Shown here piece after piece: positions 18,819 through 28,874 of a DNA stretch of 64,000 nt. The position numbers were made by a program, and so were the translations under genes. How positions within the stretch are numbered: the first letter of the stretch is position 1; each line of letters starts with the position of its first letter. The notes beneath the pieces were generated by a model. It was not told where the DNA came from and made no database searches. It was given only the letters and a program-made list of their open reading frames with translations. The DNA comes from Nostoc sp. FACHB-892 (GTDB lineage Bacteria > Cyanobacteriota > Cyanobacteriia > Cyanobacteriales > Nostocaceae), in NCBI RefSeq assembly GCF_014698795.1, contig NZ_JACJTR010000009.1, positions 186,001-250,000 on the forward strand, in the 5' to 3' direction.

Positions 18819-19838
18819 TCAAATTGATTTGGAGGCGATCGCCTGTGGTGTCCAGGTGGGGCCTTCGCAATATGGCCCATCTGCCGACCAAATGAGTTTA
18901 TCCAAGCACATTCGCCGCGCATCCATGTTTACATCCCAGGCATGGTAGACAATGTACTCAGTCTGACCATCGGGGCCTACAACGATTGAGTTATGTCCAG
19001 GGCCTTTGACACGATCAAGAAGCGATGGCTCCGCCAACGCCAGGGGCGAACGCAATACCCGCGGACCCGTTTCGTTACCCACATCAGAGTAAGGCCCCAT
19101 AACACTATCGGCAACTCCATAATCTACACCGTAGTCTTCAGTTTCCCAGCGCCCACCACTATAAAAGCAATAATATCGACCTCCATGTTTACGGACACAG
19201 GGCCCTTCTAAGGTATGCCAATCAAAATGTTCACCATACATTAAGCGGTTGGCTAAAAATCGTTGCCAATCGGAACGCGCCCGTAAGACGACTTTCCCGA
19301 CACCGCAGAGTTTGGTCATATCTTGGAGCCGATCTACAAAAAGGGCAGTACCAGCCCGCACGCCGCCCTCAGTGTCTAAAAAATCACGAGCATAAAATAG
19401 ATACCACTGCCCATCGTCATCACGGAATGCGTGGGGGTCGATGGCGAAGGAGCAAGACTTCGGGTCTACAAGTGGTTCACCAACATCTTTATATGGTCCC
19501 AAAGGATTATCGCTCGTGGCAACACGTAACTGATGATTTTTATCCCCGTGTCCTACAGAGTAGTAGAGGTAAAACTTGCCGTTGCAATAAGCAACTTCAG
19601 GGGCCCAAAAATTATCGCCAAGGGAAGGGTCTGGCCGCAACAGTGCGTTATCTACAAAATCCCAATTCACGAAATCAAACGATCGTAATAGAGGGAAGAC
19701 ACGTAGTTTTGCGATTTCGTCTACTGTTCCTTCCGCTTCGGCTGCACCAGTGCCGATCGCATAGTATACACCCTCAAATTCCCAAACAAAAGGATCGGCA
19801 AAATAGCCTTTGTAGACTGGATTGGTATAAGTTAACAT
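18819..19838 (-). CDS. GH43-family glycoside hydrolase
   Basis: This 339-residue five-bladed beta-propeller enzyme is of the GH43/GH32 type, whose members remove arabinofuranose, xylose or galactose/galactofuranose-like sugars. Family residues are visible: ADPFV near residue 15 (catalytic base Asp), IDPHAFRDDDG near 133 (pKa-modulating Asp) and LEGPCVRKHGG near 220 (acid Glu). No signal peptide is evident, so it appears cytoplasmic. About 263-270 (RSPLALAEPS) is encoded by a dispersed repeat at roughly 19020-19055. Its place between the Glf fusion and the GH2/galT genes suggests it acts on a galactose- or furanose-containing oligosaccharide; that is inference. Confidence 0.85.
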   Translation of the reverse strand: MLTYTNPVYKGYFADPFVWEFEGVYYAIGTGAAEAEGTVDEIAKLRVFPLLRSFDFVNWDFVDNALLRPDPSLGDNFWAPEVAYCNGKFYLYYSVGHGDKNHQLRVATSDNPLGPYKDVGEPLVDPKSCSFAIDPHAFRDDDGQWYLFYARDFLDTEGGVRAGTALFVDRLQDMTKLCGVGKVVLRARSDWQRFLANRLMYGEHFDWHTLEGPCVRKHGGRYYCFYSGGRWETEDYGVDYGVADSVMGPYSDVGNETGPRVLRSPLALAEPSLLDRVKGPGHNSIVVGPDGQTEYIVYHAWDVNMDARRMCLDKLIWSADGPYCEGPTWTPQAIASKSI

Positions 19839-20099
19839 CTCGGCACTCGCTATAGCGTGTTAACTCAAATTTTGAAGAAGTGCGATCGTAAAAACAACTA
19901 TCTTTATGCTGGTTCGCACCCTTGAATTGTCCGACATAGCTGAATTTCGGTATTAAGCCGTTTCAGGCGCTTGGCATAACCTTGATTTATTCGCAACATG
20001 AGCGATCGCTAAGTGCTAAATATGGCTGAAACACCCAAATTCTATACAATAGTACTTATGTACCATGTGTTAGCCCTACTATTTGCTTATATAGTTTTA

Positions 20100-20555
20100 T
20101 TAGCCTCTGTCTGGAAATACATCTTCTCCAAATCCTGATGATAGCCAAGCTATATGTTCTTGACCTTCTATAGCTAAAATTATCATGTCTTTTTCCATTT
20201 CTATTTGAGTTTTTTGCCTTATTAATTGCTCTAAATGATATGGATTAGATATAACTTCTTGATAATATGTTTCACATTTTTCAAATGCGTCTTTTAAATT
20301 TCCTCCAGTTCCTTCGATATCTAGAGGTTCATAGAAATTATCAACCGTTAATAACTTTACAACTGTCCACTTTATGTGTACGGATGAGTAAGGTTGTGAA
20401 TTAACTTCAAGTAGAAATTTTTTATCTTTTGAGCTACAAGAGAGTGTAGAGTTTGATGAGTCTAATAAACCGAAACCAAAGCCTCCCTTTTTGAAATTAA
20501 AACTTGCACTTTCTAAAGAAACTTTTTTGTCAAATTTCTGAGAAGCTTTTATCAT
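20100..20555 (-). CDS. Hypothetical protein, third gene of small operon
   Basis: This 151-residue soluble protein has no recognised domain. It has a beta-rich N-terminal half (KKGGFGFGLLDSSN) and a helical C-terminal half (KDAFEKCETYYQEVI, LIRQKTQIEMEKDM), ending in a Gly/Asp-rich tail. It follows the 78-residue gene by 32 bp and is strongly AT-rich compared with the neighbouring sugar genes, suggesting recent acquisition. No signal peptide or membrane span. Confidence 0.65.
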   Translation of the reverse strand: MIKASQKFDKKVSLESASFNFKKGGFGFGLLDSSNSTLSCSSKDKKFLLEVNSQPYSSVHIKWTVVKLLTVDNFYEPLDIEGTGGNLKDAFEKCETYYQEVISNPYHLEQLIRQKTQIEMEKDMIILAIEGQEHIAWLSSGFGEDVFPDRG

Positions 20556-20587
20556 TTGATTTTTTGTTAAAGGAATATTTAATTTTA

Positions 20588-20824
20588 CTATTTATGAATT
20601 TTTTTTGATGAACTAGTAAAATTACTTATCCTTTTTTGCCGAAAATTAATATCAGCTTCTGGCAAGGTATTACCAAATCCTGTTATTGCAGTATTAAACA
20701 TACTTGATAGCTGATTACTTTTTAGTGGAAATAAAAATACTGCCCACTCTTTTCCGTTGCGAATATCTCGACATAATACATATTTTTTTAAAACATAAAC
20801 TTTTGATTCATTAAATAAATTCAA
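20588..20824 (-). CDS. Hypothetical protein, second gene of small operon
   Basis: This 78-residue basic protein (KYVLCRDIRNGKEWAVFLFPLK) ends in a Ser/Lys tail. No family recognised. It lies 32 bp after the 68-residue gene and 32 bp before the 151-residue gene, all on the minus strand. The equal spacing and shared AT-rich composition argue for one three-gene unit. Confidence 0.55.
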   Translation of the reverse strand: MNLFNESKVYVLKKYVLCRDIRNGKEWAVFLFPLKSNQLSSMFNTAITGFGNTLPEADINFRQKRISNFTSSSKKIHK

Positions 20825-20856
20825 GTGATAAGGAAATGAGCAAAAATAACAGTATT

Positions 20857-21063
20857 CTATGTTATAATTTCTAGCTGAAATCTTATTAATCTATCATTTT
20901 TATCAGGTATTACCCCTGAATCACGAGCAAATGCTCTTCCCGAATCTACGAGAATATTCGGGTCATAAATATTACAGTAAGTAATAAATTGATTGAGATT
21001 TTCCAACTCTGGTTCTTCAAAATTTTCTTCTTCTTTTGGCAATTGATTTATCTTGATTGGCAT
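20857..21063 (-). CDS. Hypothetical protein, first gene of small operon
   Basis: This 68-residue acidic protein (MPIKINQLPKEEENFEEP) has GGTAAAGA upstream of its ATG. The middle (FITYCNIYDPNILVDSGRAF) is mildly conserved-looking, but no domain is recognised. It leads a probable three-gene minus-strand operon with the 78- and 151-residue genes. Together they could be an effector/immunity or toxin-like module, but no motif supports that. Confidence 0.55.
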   Translation of the reverse strand: MPIKINQLPKEEENFEEPELENLNQFITYCNIYDPNILVDSGRAFARDSGVIPDKNDRLIRFQLEIIT

Positions 21064-21227
21064 TTATCTTTACCTGTTTTCCCGATAGCACTACTATTAC
21101 TGAGATTTTTATAATCTGCAAGCCCTGACCTGGCAATACGCCTGAGCCAAAATACCAAAATTGGGTTAAAACATCATTTTTTATAGTACAAATGTTAACC
21201 TTGAAAGGGCTAGTTCTAGAGTTATGT

Positions 21228-21267
21228 GTAGGCGGTGCGTTAGGCTTAACGCCGTAACGCACCCTAC
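21228..21267. repeat. Palindromic GTAGGxGGTGCGTTA repeat
   Basis: Imperfect hairpin: GTAGGCGGTGCGTTA at 21228-21242 against TAACGCACCCTAC at 21255-21267, with a GGCTTAACGCC inner palindrome. It is located between the phytanoyl-CoA dioxygenase-like gene and the three small genes downstream of it, where it could separate their transcripts. Confidence 0.65.
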
Positions 21268-21292
21268 TGGATAATTTCTTTTTTGCAGGTTC

Positions 21293-22102
21293 CTAATACT
21301 TAAAATTCACGTAAGTTTCAACCTTCTCTTTTGGCAACTGTTCCACCACCTGACACCGAATCATCTGCCTTAAATTCTCTGGCAGGCTCTCATAATAGTC
21401 CCGTTGGAGAGTTAAATCCACCTTCGGCGTATGCAACCAATGCATAGCATAGCCCATAACTACCATCGGTCTTGGCTGGTTAGTCCGATTTGGTGAACCC
21501 CGGTGCAGCGCCAAAGGTGTCCGAATCATCGCATCCCCTAGCTGCATCTGAAAAGATTCCATCGGAATTTCACCAGTGGCAATTTTCTTTAGTCCCTCTT
21601 CACGCGGCAAAATATGCGTACCACGCGCCATCTGGAACGGCCCGTTTTCTGCCGTTACTTCCACAAGTGGGAAGTTAACCGCTAGGGCGTAGAGTGGCGT
21701 TACTATTTGGTCGGAGAACAAAGGGCGATAGTCCCGATGGATTTCTTGATAATCCGAACCTTGCACTGGGAGATCAACTCCCATCTGAACCATCACATAT
21801 TCCTGAAAAAATACTCGCTCCAGCACACCCATAATCACCGGATTAGCGAAAACTTCTACGTTGGCAAAGGGGGAAACCCAAGGCAACGTTAGATAGTAAC
21901 GCGCAATTTCACGAGGAGCCAGTCCACCCGGTTGATTTTGGCGCTCTCGGAATAAATTTTCAAAAGCTTTTGCCCATTCGCTAATCAATTCTTTATCAAA
22001 AAGACCGGGAATCACACAAATTCCGTCTCGATTCAGGTCTTCGGCAAATCGGTTTAGGTCAGTAACTGTATATTTATTTACTCTACCTATACTTTGAACC
22101 AT
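21293..22102 (-). CDS. Phytanoyl-CoA dioxygenase (PhyH) family protein
   Basis: This 269-residue protein has the double-stranded beta-helix fold of Fe(II)/2-oxoglutarate dioxygenases. The iron-binding facial triad is visible: His122-x-Asp124 (EIHRDYRP) and His200 (LALHRGSPN), followed by the Arg of RTNQPRPMVVMGY that usually binds 2-oxoglutarate. Length is typical. The family hydroxylates diverse small molecules, including lipids and natural products, so the substrate cannot be named. It is divergent from the GH2-galT unit across a 940 bp spacer and lies among sugar genes, so it may modify the same glycan or a glycosylated metabolite. Confidence 0.85.
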   Translation of the reverse strand: MVQSIGRVNKYTVTDLNRFAEDLNRDGICVIPGLFDKELISEWAKAFENLFRERQNQPGGLAPREIARYYLTLPWVSPFANVEVFANPVIMGVLERVFFQEYVMVQMGVDLPVQGSDYQEIHRDYRPLFSDQIVTPLYALAVNFPLVEVTAENGPFQMARGTHILPREEGLKKIATGEIPMESFQMQLGDAMIRTPLALHRGSPNRTNQPRPMVVMGYAMHWLHTPKVDLTLQRDYYESLPENLRQMIRCQVVEQLPKEKVETYVNFKY

Positions 22103-23044
22103 TTTTTTATCCTCGCCAATTCCTCATGTTAAAGTCGAATTTAAATCGGACTCTCAATAGCAGTTTTTGCAATTGTTCGTCGATAATAACGCACCATTTC
22201 TGGAATTGACTTAACAGTTTTTGTAGATTTAGGTTATCCAAATCTCTTTATAGATAAGGCTTTATGTTGATTAGTTTCTAGGGTTTTCCGGTCGTGAGGT
22301 AAGGTGCTGAATCGGAAATACAGCAATGGTTCTTAAGCTAGTTCACAGCCCAAATTGTGATACTATAAGTGTAGTAAGAGGTGATAAAACTACTGAAGGC
22401 AAAAATTGCTGCCTTTGCTGCCAAGATGGGAGTTTTCGCCGTAAATTCATACCATGACTGCTGAAAATTAGCTACAACTCCGTAATGCAGAAATTAAAAT
22501 AATTTATAATACTTAATTAAGTTTTGTAACGGAGATTTAGCGCTAAACGGGAGCGGAAGTTTCCTTCTATGTTTCTATGTGGATTGTGCATGACACACCC
22601 CGCCACTTGTGAGTTGATCTTGACTTAAACCCCCTGAATTAGTTAAAAAAAAATTCCAGTGTTATGGGGCAATAGAGTAACTTGCAAAACCGAATTCAGC
22701 ATAACTGTTGTGGGGTGGGCGTTTTGCCGCCCAGTAGATGCAATTAAAATATGGAACAGCTTACCTAATTTTTTCCTGCCGACTTGGCAAATATTTACAA
22801 TATGTGTGCCATAATGTCACGAGTTAATAGTCTATACCTAATTTTGTAGCTCCCATACGAGGGCGCTGGATGTATTTTATGTTTACTATTAAGCGATAAA
22901 TAGCGTTCTGTAAATACAGGTAAAAGTTATATAGATTACAGATAAAGGAGTAAAAAACTCCTGGAATGTCTCAAAACAGACTAGTTTAGTCTAAACCGAA
23001 GCCACAGAAAATTTGTTCTATTGTAGTTACATTAAGAGGTTTTA
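22103..23044. other. Long divergent spacer upstream of PhyH and GH2 genes
   Basis: This 942 bp region has no convincing gene. A hairpin TGGGCG/CGCCCA (22716-22721, 22728-22733) is present in a GC-rich patch, and AAAGGAG lies near 22945, but more than 90 bp before the GH2 start. AT-rich stretches near 22490-22540 and 22780-22920 may contain the two promoters. No RNA gene recognised. Confidence 0.45.
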
Positions 23045-24904
23045 ATGAAGTTGTTGGATATACAAAAGCGTAAGGTAGACCTACCCTCTAATACAGATAA
23101 TCAAAGGGTTTCTAGCTTTCCAGAAGCTGGGTATCCACGTCCACAGTTACAGCGATCGCACTGGCTAAATTTAAACGGTGAGTGGAAGTTCGCTTTTGAC
23201 GATGAAGGGCGATGTGTTCAACCAGGCGATATCCAGGAGTGGAGTCATTATATACAAGTTCCCTTCGCTCCCGAATCTACCAAAAGTGGTATTGGTGATA
23301 CAGGTTTTCATCCAAACTGCTGGTATGAGCGAGAATTTGAAACGCCTGAAGGTGACGGCAGATTATTACTGCACTTTGGGGCTGTGGATTACCGCGCCCG
23401 TGTTTGGGTGAATGGTCAATACATGATAGAGCATGAAGGGGGACATACTCCTTTCACGCTGGATATTACCACAGTTTTGAATGACACTGGCATAACTAAA
23501 GTAACAGTCTGGGCGCAGGATGATCCTGGTGACCTTGCCAAGCCTAGAGGAAAGCAGGATTGGCAATTGGAACCGCATAGTATTTGGTATCCTCGCACCA
23601 GTGGTATTTGGCAAACAGTTTGGATTGAGCGTGTAGGTAGAACTTACATCGATAGTATTCGCTGGAGTCCCGATTTCGAGCGGTGGGAAGTTGGTTGTTA
23701 TGCTGCGATCGCAGGTGATGCCCCTGCTGGTATCCAAATCAAGGTAAAACTGAGCATTGGCAATACCGTGCTGGCAAACGATACATACGAAGTGTTTAAC
23801 GGAGAAATTGGCCGTCGCATTTCCCTTTCCGATCCAGGTATCGACGACTACCGCAACGAATTGCTGTGGAGTCCAGAAAAGCCCACCCTAATGGATGCCC
23901 ACGTTGAACTTTGGTATAATAATCAACTCTTGGATGAAGCCAAATCCTATACAGCAATGCGGACTGTAGGGATACAGCGCGATCGCTTTATGCTCAATGG
24001 TCGTCCTTATTATTTGCGCTTAGTTCTGGATCAAGGCTACTGGCCCGATTCGCTAATGACAGCACCCGACGATGGAGCATTGCGGCGCGATGTGGAACTT
24101 ACCAAAGCAATGGGTTTTAACGGAGTCCGTAAGCACCAGAAAATTGAAGACCCGCGATTTTTATATTGGGCAGATAAGCTGGGGTTGTTAGTATGGGAGG
24201 AGATGCCCAGTGCATATCGTTTCACACCTAAAGCAGTGGAACGCACAACGCGAGAGTGGGCTGAGGTAATTAGGCGGGATATCAGCCACCCCTGTATCGT
24301 AGCTTGGGTAACGTTTAATGAATCCTGGGGAGTTCCGAATTTGGTTGAGACTGCGGCTCACCGAAACTATGTTTTGGCAATGTATCACTTAACTAAAACT
24401 CTCGACCCAGGCCGCCCAGTAATTGCCAACGATGGCTGGGAAAGTACAGATACAGACATTCTAGCTATTCATGACTACGACACCCACCCACAACGATTAG
24501 GTCATCGCTATGGGCCAGAAGTGAAGCTATCAGATTTGTTTGACCGGAAGCGTCCTGGAGGGCGCATCCTGACACTGGATAACTTTCCGCATCAGGGACA
24601 GCCAGTGATGCTGACTGAGTTTGGTGGCATTGCCTATGCCCCTGTTGATACCCCCGATTCAGATAAAGCTTGGGGATATGAGCGTTGCTCCAATATTTCT
24701 GAGCTAGAAATTAAATACGCTACTCTGCTCGAAACGATTAATGATATCGAGCTATTTAGCGGATTTTGTTACACCCAATTTACAGATACTTTCCAAGAAG
24801 CTAACGGTTTATTATACGCCGATCGCACGCCTAAATTTCCCATTGAGGCGATCCGCGCTGCGACCCTTTCAGGACAAGGATTATGTACTCCCACAAGCTG
24901 TTAA
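23045..24904 (+). CDS. GH2-family glycoside hydrolase (beta-galactosidase/glucuronidase-like)
   Basis: This 619-residue enzyme has the three-part GH2 architecture: sugar-binding jelly roll (about 30-200, [30 protein letters not shown]), immunoglobulin-like domain (about 200-310) and TIM barrel (about 310-600). The catalytic acid/base is Glu426 in VTFNESWG and the nucleophile Glu525 in MLTEFGG. It is shorter than LacZ and closer to beta-glucuronidase-size members; no signal peptide is visible. Its stop overlaps the galT start by 22 bp, so the two are translationally linked. Galactose released by it would be routed to UDP-sugars through GalT. GH2 covers several substrates, and a beta-galactoside or galactofuranoside is inferred from context only. 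Confidence 0.9.
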   Translation: MKLLDIQKRKVDLPSNTDNQRVSSFPEAGYPRPQLQRSHWLNLNGEWKFAFDDEGRCVQPGDIQEWSHYIQVPFAPESTKSGIGDTGFHPNCWYEREFETPEGDGRLLLHFGAVDYRARVWVNGQYMIEHEGGHTPFTLDITTVLNDTGITKVTVWAQDDPGDLAKPRGKQDWQLEPHSIWYPRTSGIWQTVWIERVGRTYIDSIRWSPDFERWEVGCYAAIAGDAPAGIQIKVKLSIGNTVLANDTYEVFNGEIGRRISLSDPGIDDYRNELLWSPEKPTLMDAHVELWYNNQLLDEAKSYTAMRTVGIQRDRFMLNGRPYYLRLVLDQGYWPDSLMTAPDDGALRRDVELTKAMGFNGVRKHQKIEDPRFLYWADKLGLLVWEEMPSAYRFTPKAVERTTREWAEVIRRDISHPCIVAWVTFNESWGVPNLVETAAHRNYVLAMYHLTKTLDPGRPVIANDGWESTDTDILAIHDYDTHPQRLGHRYGPEVKLSDLFDRKRPGGRILTLDNFPHQGQPVMLTEFGGIAYAPVDTPDSDKAWGYERCSNISELEIKYATLLETINDIELFSGFCYTQFTDTFQEANGLLYADRTPKFPIEAIRAATLSGQGLCTPTSC

Positions 24905-25983
24905 AGCCGGATGGTCGCCCACTGACCTTATACAGTCGATATCCGATTGCCGAGAATATCATCGCCACTAGCCCTAGTAATGAACCAGTGCAGGCAAATC
25001 CCCACCTGCGCTGGCATCCTTTACGCGGCGAATGGGTTGCTTATGCTTCTCACCGTCAAGGGCGGACTTTCATGCCGCCCCCGGAATATAACCCCCTTGC
25101 ACCCACTACTAAACCGGAGTTTCCTACAGAACTACCCCCAGGTAAGTATGATGTGGCGGTGTTTGATAATCGCTTTCCCTCAATGGCTCAAACGGCACAC
25201 GATTCGCCAGAGTGTATTGTGGAAACATTGCCTGCTAATGGGGCGTGTGAAGTGGTGGTTTTTGCTCAAAATGCCCAAGCTTCCCTTAGTTCTTTGGAAC
25301 TGGAACACCTTGATTTGCTCTTAGAAGTGTGGGGCGATCGCACCCGCGTATTAGGAGCAAACCCCCAAATTCAGTACGTGTTGCCTTTTGAAAACAAGGG
25401 TGTAGAGGTGGGCGTGACTTTGCACCATCCCCACGGGCAAATTTACGCCTATCCTTTCGTCCCACCTGTTCCGGCACGGATGCTGTCAATGCAGCAGCAG
25501 TATTATCAAGAGCATCAACGGGGTTTACTGCAAGACTTGATTCAAGAGGAGATTGCAGACAATCAACGGATTATCTATCAAGATGAGTATGCGATCGCAT
25601 TTGTCCCGGTATGCGCTCGTTACCCCTATGAAGTTTGGATTGCTCCTAAAGAGCCAGTTGGCACTTTTATGGATCTTACCCCAGAGCAACGTTGGGGACT
25701 TGCTAAGGCGTTAAAAACTGTCACTCTCAAGTATGACGGCTTGTGGAATCGCCCATTTCCTTACTTGATGGCTTGGTTCCAAGCACCGACTGACGGTTTA
25801 CCCCATCCAGAAGCGCATTTACACGCTGAGTTTTTTCCACCATACCGGACAAGCGAAAGGCTAAAGTATCTGGCGGGAACCGAACTTGCAGCAGGGATGT
25901 TTGCCAATGATGCTTTACCAGAAGAGAAAGCTAAAGAGCTACAAGCTGTGATAGTAAATATTGAAGAACCGATTTCGGCATAA
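24883..25983 (+). CDS. galT: Galactose-1-phosphate uridylyltransferase GalT
   Basis: This 366-residue HIT-superfamily enzyme exchanges UMP between UDP-glucose and galactose-1-phosphate (Leloir pathway). The active-site HHPHGQ is intact: His184 is the expected covalent UMP carrier. DNRFPSM (about 95-101), the [10 protein letters not shown] motif and [14 protein letters not shown] near residue 300 are all typical. It begins 22 bp inside the GH2 gene in another frame, indicating translational coupling. No galactokinase gene is present in the window, so galactose-1-phosphate must come from elsewhere or from a phosphorylated precursor. A terminator follows at 26057-26094. Confidence 0.93.
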   Translation: MYSHKLLKPDGRPLTLYSRYPIAENIIATSPSNEPVQANPHLRWHPLRGEWVAYASHRQGRTFMPPPEYNPLAPTTKPEFPTELPPGKYDVAVFDNRFPSMAQTAHDSPECIVETLPANGACEVVVFAQNAQASLSSLELEHLDLLLEVWGDRTRVLGANPQIQYVLPFENKGVEVGVTLHHPHGQIYAYPFVPPVPARMLSMQQQYYQEHQRGLLQDLIQEEIADNQRIIYQDEYAIAFVPVCARYPYEVWIAPKEPVGTFMDLTPEQRWGLAKALKTVTLKYDGLWNRPFPYLMAWFQAPTDGLPHPEAHLHAEFFPPYRTSERLKYLAGTELAAGMFANDALPEEKAKELQAVIVNIEEPISA

Positions 25984-26056
25984 CAAAGTTTGAAACTGGA
26001 ACTTAATTTATTTCTGTTTGTCCGCCTCTTGAATTAGTTCATCAAAAAATTGTTTT

Positions 26057-26094
26057 AACCGTTCCTTCTAATTAGGGACGGTTTTAACTTTTTT
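26057..26094 (+). terminator. Intrinsic terminator after GH2-galT
   Basis: Nine-base-pair stem AACCGTTCC (26057-26065) with GGGACGGTT (26075-26083), one G-T wobble, a nine-base loop, and a T-rich tail TTTTAACTTTTTT. It is well placed 74 bp after the galT stop. Confidence 0.75.
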
Positions 26095-26100
26095 GTAATC

Positions 26101-26160
26101 CCATTTCACTTTAATAATAATGATACAAACACGTTGGTAGGGGCACAGCAATGCCCATAG
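26101..26160. repeat. Degenerate GGTAGGGGCA repeat with conserved flank
   Basis: The flank CCATTTCACTTTAATAATAA and the left arm GGTAGGGGCACAGCA match the copy at 18711-18777. The right arm is eroded (TGCCCATAGG). It shows that the repeat unit is longer than the hairpin alone. Confidence 0.65.
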
Positions 26161-27064
26161 GTGTCAACTTAAGAAGATTTTGCCCAAATTTGTTGGGTGT
26201 AAGCGTCAATCGATGGCACTTACGCCTTGTTTTGAGTAATCCAAACAGCTTTTTAGAGATACTAAAAAAGATGCCAAAATTTTTACAGACTCATGAATTG
26301 TTTTCTTATAGCAGCCCCAAATCACTTGTAAAATATAAATCAACCGCAGAGGTGTAGAAAAAGCAGAGAGAGGAATCGGAGATTTTCACAGATCATTTCA
26401 GATTGCTATATCTATAAATAATACCAAGTAATAAGCTGTTACGCATTTAATTTGAACATTTACATGAAGGTTGATGACTGATAACCGTTAACCGTCAACA
26501 GTTAACAACCGTAAAGAGTGTTTATACAATTTAGGTGCGTATCAGCTTATGGTTTAATATATAGAACTAGCTATGCAAAGATTTTTAAATACCGAATCCG
26601 AACCATAATCATAACACTAATAGTTATAGAGAATGAGTCAAAATTATCTATCATCATTTAGTTAGAAGCTTGATATTAGTAAATAAATATATGTGAATAA
26701 AATTTTTATTTGTTTATGGGTAAAAACAATATTCAATCTATTTAAAATTCAACATTTGTTTAAAACGATTTCACGATTATAATTAGAATAATCATAATTA
26801 AAATAAATTGTTTTCTAGCAGTGCTTCTAGAATAAAAATAATAAATATAAATTATACCTACCATTTGGAGGATTCTTTGTTTTAAATTAGATGTACGTTT
26901 AGATACAATAAATTGTTAAAATTGATTAGAAGTCGTCTTCTGTTTGTTTTACTATTGATTATATATTTCTGACTTTTCACGGCATCTGAAAAAATTCATT
27001 TTGAGGGTTTCTCAAGCCCTAATTTTTTCATTAGCGGGTAAAAGTCGCAGAAAGTTAGAATAAA

Positions 27065-27478
27065 ATGTCATTTATGGAAGCTTCTGGAACTCTTGCTGGT
27101 TTAGATATTCTGGTAGTTGAGGATGATGATGATACTCGCTTCTTCATCACTACTGTGTTGGAAATGGATGGAGCAAAAGTTACCGCAGTGATATCAGCAG
27201 ATGCGGCACGCAAAGTATTGTCCGAATCGCAACCCGATGTTTTAATTTCTGATATCGGGTTGCCTGGGGAGGATGGCTATACTCTCATCCGCAAAATTCG
27301 TGCGCTCAAACCAAAGAATGGTGGACGAGTCCCGGCTATTGCTTTAACAGCCTTTGCTGATAGTGAAGATCGTATCCGTGCCTTAGAAGGTGGCTTTGAC
27401 ACTCATGTATCTAAACCGATTGATCCTGAAGAACTTGTTGAAATAGTGGCTAGTTTAGTTGGTTCTTGTAATTGGTAA
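27065..27478 (+). CDS. Single-domain CheY-like response regulator
   Basis: This 137-residue receiver domain has no output domain. The acidic pocket Glu19/Asp20 (VVEDDDD), phospho-acceptor Asp63 (LISDIGLPGEDGY), Thr95 (ALTAFA) and Lys117 (SKPID) are intact, so it should be phosphorylated by a histidine kinase. No kinase gene is adjacent, making it an orphan. The ATG at 27065 is taken; an alternative ATG nine bases later would leave the domain whole. In Nostocales, such receivers commonly pass phosphate between hybrid kinases and other proteins. Its partner cannot be inferred here. Confidence 0.9.
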   Translation: MSFMEASGTLAGLDILVVEDDDDTRFFITTVLEMDGAKVTAVISADAARKVLSESQPDVLISDIGLPGEDGYTLIRKIRALKPKNGGRVPAIALTAFADSEDRIRALEGGFDTHVSKPIDPEELVEIVASLVGSCNW

Positions 27479-27712
27479 TTATGAAGCGTCATCGTTCAAT
27501 TACTTCCTCACTCACCTAAAAAGTCAGACTGATTTGGTACTTGAGTGCTGCATTGTAAGAGTGCCAGTTACGAACTTACTTTGTTGGCTTTGGCTTTCGT
27601 GATTTAGGTAAAAGTAACGAAAGAATTAAGTATCATTTACTATTTTTCCCAATTGGTGCAACAACGCCATTTTAAGACAGATAATTTACTATTTTTTTAA
27701 AAGTTCTCTAGT

Positions 27713-28492
27713 TCAATATTTTGCTGAATCCCTAATGTCTCGATGCCATCGTCCATCTTCACCCAGCCCAGGAATTTCATTGATTCCTAAGGTTTTTCTC
27801 AAAGCTAAATACGATTTACCTTCTTCTGTAATTTGAAAATAGTTTTTTAAATCTCCTTCTCCCTCTTGTTGAAGTTGTTCAATTCCTTTGCCCACAAAAT
27901 TATTAATAAATCCCATAGCTCGAAGATGCTTCAGTTCCCGTGCTAAATCATCATCAAATTTAAACTTAAACTCTTTTTGAGAATTAAGCTTAATCAGATG
28001 CTTAAGTTCATTACCATCAATTAGATATCTAACTAGAAATTGCAATGTTGCGGATTGTTGCTCTTGAAGCAAGTCAATCCGCTTTTGTTGTCTATTTAGT
28101 TCGGCGATTTGCTCATCTTGCAACTTATTGATATCATCCCGAACTTCTTGCTTGAGTCTTCTTAGGGCAATTCCTGTACCTGAAATTGAGATATCATCTA
28201 TGTTATCTAGCAAACCTGAGTTAAACAGCAAAATCAAACTAAATATAATAACTTCTGTATTTCCAATCCTACGGTTTTCTTGAGGAACTGGGGTAGGAGT
28301 AAGTACGATAAAGAGTAAATAGAATAATCCTGTAATAGACGCTATCTTTAGAACCCACCAGTTCATATTTCGCTTAGGCTTTTCTTTGGGTAAGCTAGCG
28401 TTGGAGTCTGCTGGTGACAATGGCTGTTCTGAACTACGTTCAGATTGGCCAAAAGCTAGTTTTTTGAGCGTTTCTAGCTCTTTATTAGCCAT
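27713..28492 (-). CDS. Membrane-anchored coiled-coil protein with C-terminal helical domain
   Basis: This 259-residue protein has a cytosolic Ser/Pro-rich N-terminus and two membrane spans (about 44-64 and 78-95). A charged coiled coil follows (about 110-148, RRLKQEVRDDINKLQDEQIA), then a helical or winged-helix-like domain (about 150-240; LVRYLIDGNELKHLIKL, ELKHLRAMGFINN). The last segment resembles a domain seen in other cyanobacterial hypothetical proteins, but I cannot name it. It lies alone, convergent with the CheY-like gene. Function unknown; topology suggests a membrane-tethered sensor or scaffold. Confidence 0.7.
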   Translation of the reverse strand: MANKELETLKKLAFGQSERSSEQPLSPADSNASLPKEKPKRNMNWWVLKIASITGLFYLLFIVLTPTPVPQENRRIGNTEVIIFSLILLFNSGLLDNIDDISISGTGIALRRLKQEVRDDINKLQDEQIAELNRQQKRIDLLQEQQSATLQFLVRYLIDGNELKHLIKLNSQKEFKFKFDDDLARELKHLRAMGFINNFVGKGIEQLQQEGEGDLKNYFQITEEGKSYLALRKTLGINEIPGLGEDGRWHRDIRDSAKY

Positions 28493-28604
28493 TTAGGTTC
28501 GCTGGTGAGATAGGGGACATAAGATACTGATTTTGGATGCTAGATAGAGAAGCGCTGTCTCTATAGAAGATAATGCAGCGCTATTTTCTCAAAAACTAAC
28601 AATT

Positions 28605-28874
28605 TTAAACACCAGCAGGCTGCTCATTGAGCAATTCTTCTATCACTTCATTCACTGTTTTTTTCAGATAAACAGCTCGTTCATCTACTGCCCTTACCCA
28701 GTCAATAGGAAACCAGTGGTGTTGTCCATCAGGAGCATTATTCTTTGTCAATTTGATGTATTTACCTCCTTCCACGGAGTCGATATTTCCAATATGGGTG
28801 TCAGATGCCCCTGATAAACCGCCTGGGCCTTCTGCATAAACTGGCAGATGTTCTTTAATTTGTGATAAATCCAT
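28605..28874 (-). CDS. DUF2171 (PRC-barrel-like) protein
   Basis: This 89-residue soluble protein matches the DUF2171 pattern: VYAEGPGGLSGASDTHIGNIDSVEG, then KYIKLTKNNAPDGQHHWFPIDWV and a short helical tail. AGAGG lies six to seven bases before the ATG. DUF2171 proteins form small beta-barrels of the PRC type and occur in stress-linked neighbourhoods in bacteria; the biochemical function is unknown. It follows no close partner, and its 5' side contains a hairpin repeat (29093-29121). Confidence 0.82.
   Translation of the reverse strand: MDLSQIKEHLPVYAEGPGGLSGASDTHIGNIDSVEGGKYIKLTKNNAPDGQHHWFPIDWVRAVDERAVYLKKTVNEVIEELLNEQPAGV

Larger units (their letters stand above)
25984..27064. other. 1.1 kb spacer after galT
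   Basis: Holds the galT terminator (26057-26094), a degenerate GGTAGGGGCA hairpin with its conserved flank (26101-26160), and short GTTAACCGTCAAC-type repeats (26473-26515). A very AT-rich stretch (26560-27000) leads into the receiver gene. No credible coding region; the 26151-26357 frame runs through the repeat and shows no protein features. Confidence 0.5.

Noticed and set aside
21017..21262. 81-codon minus-strand frame overlapping the first small operon gene
   Set aside because: It runs through the GGTGCGTTA palindrome and overlaps a better-supported start; no conserved features.
26151..26357. 68-codon frame after galT
   Set aside because: Begins in the degenerate hairpin repeat and has no ribosome-binding site or family resemblance.
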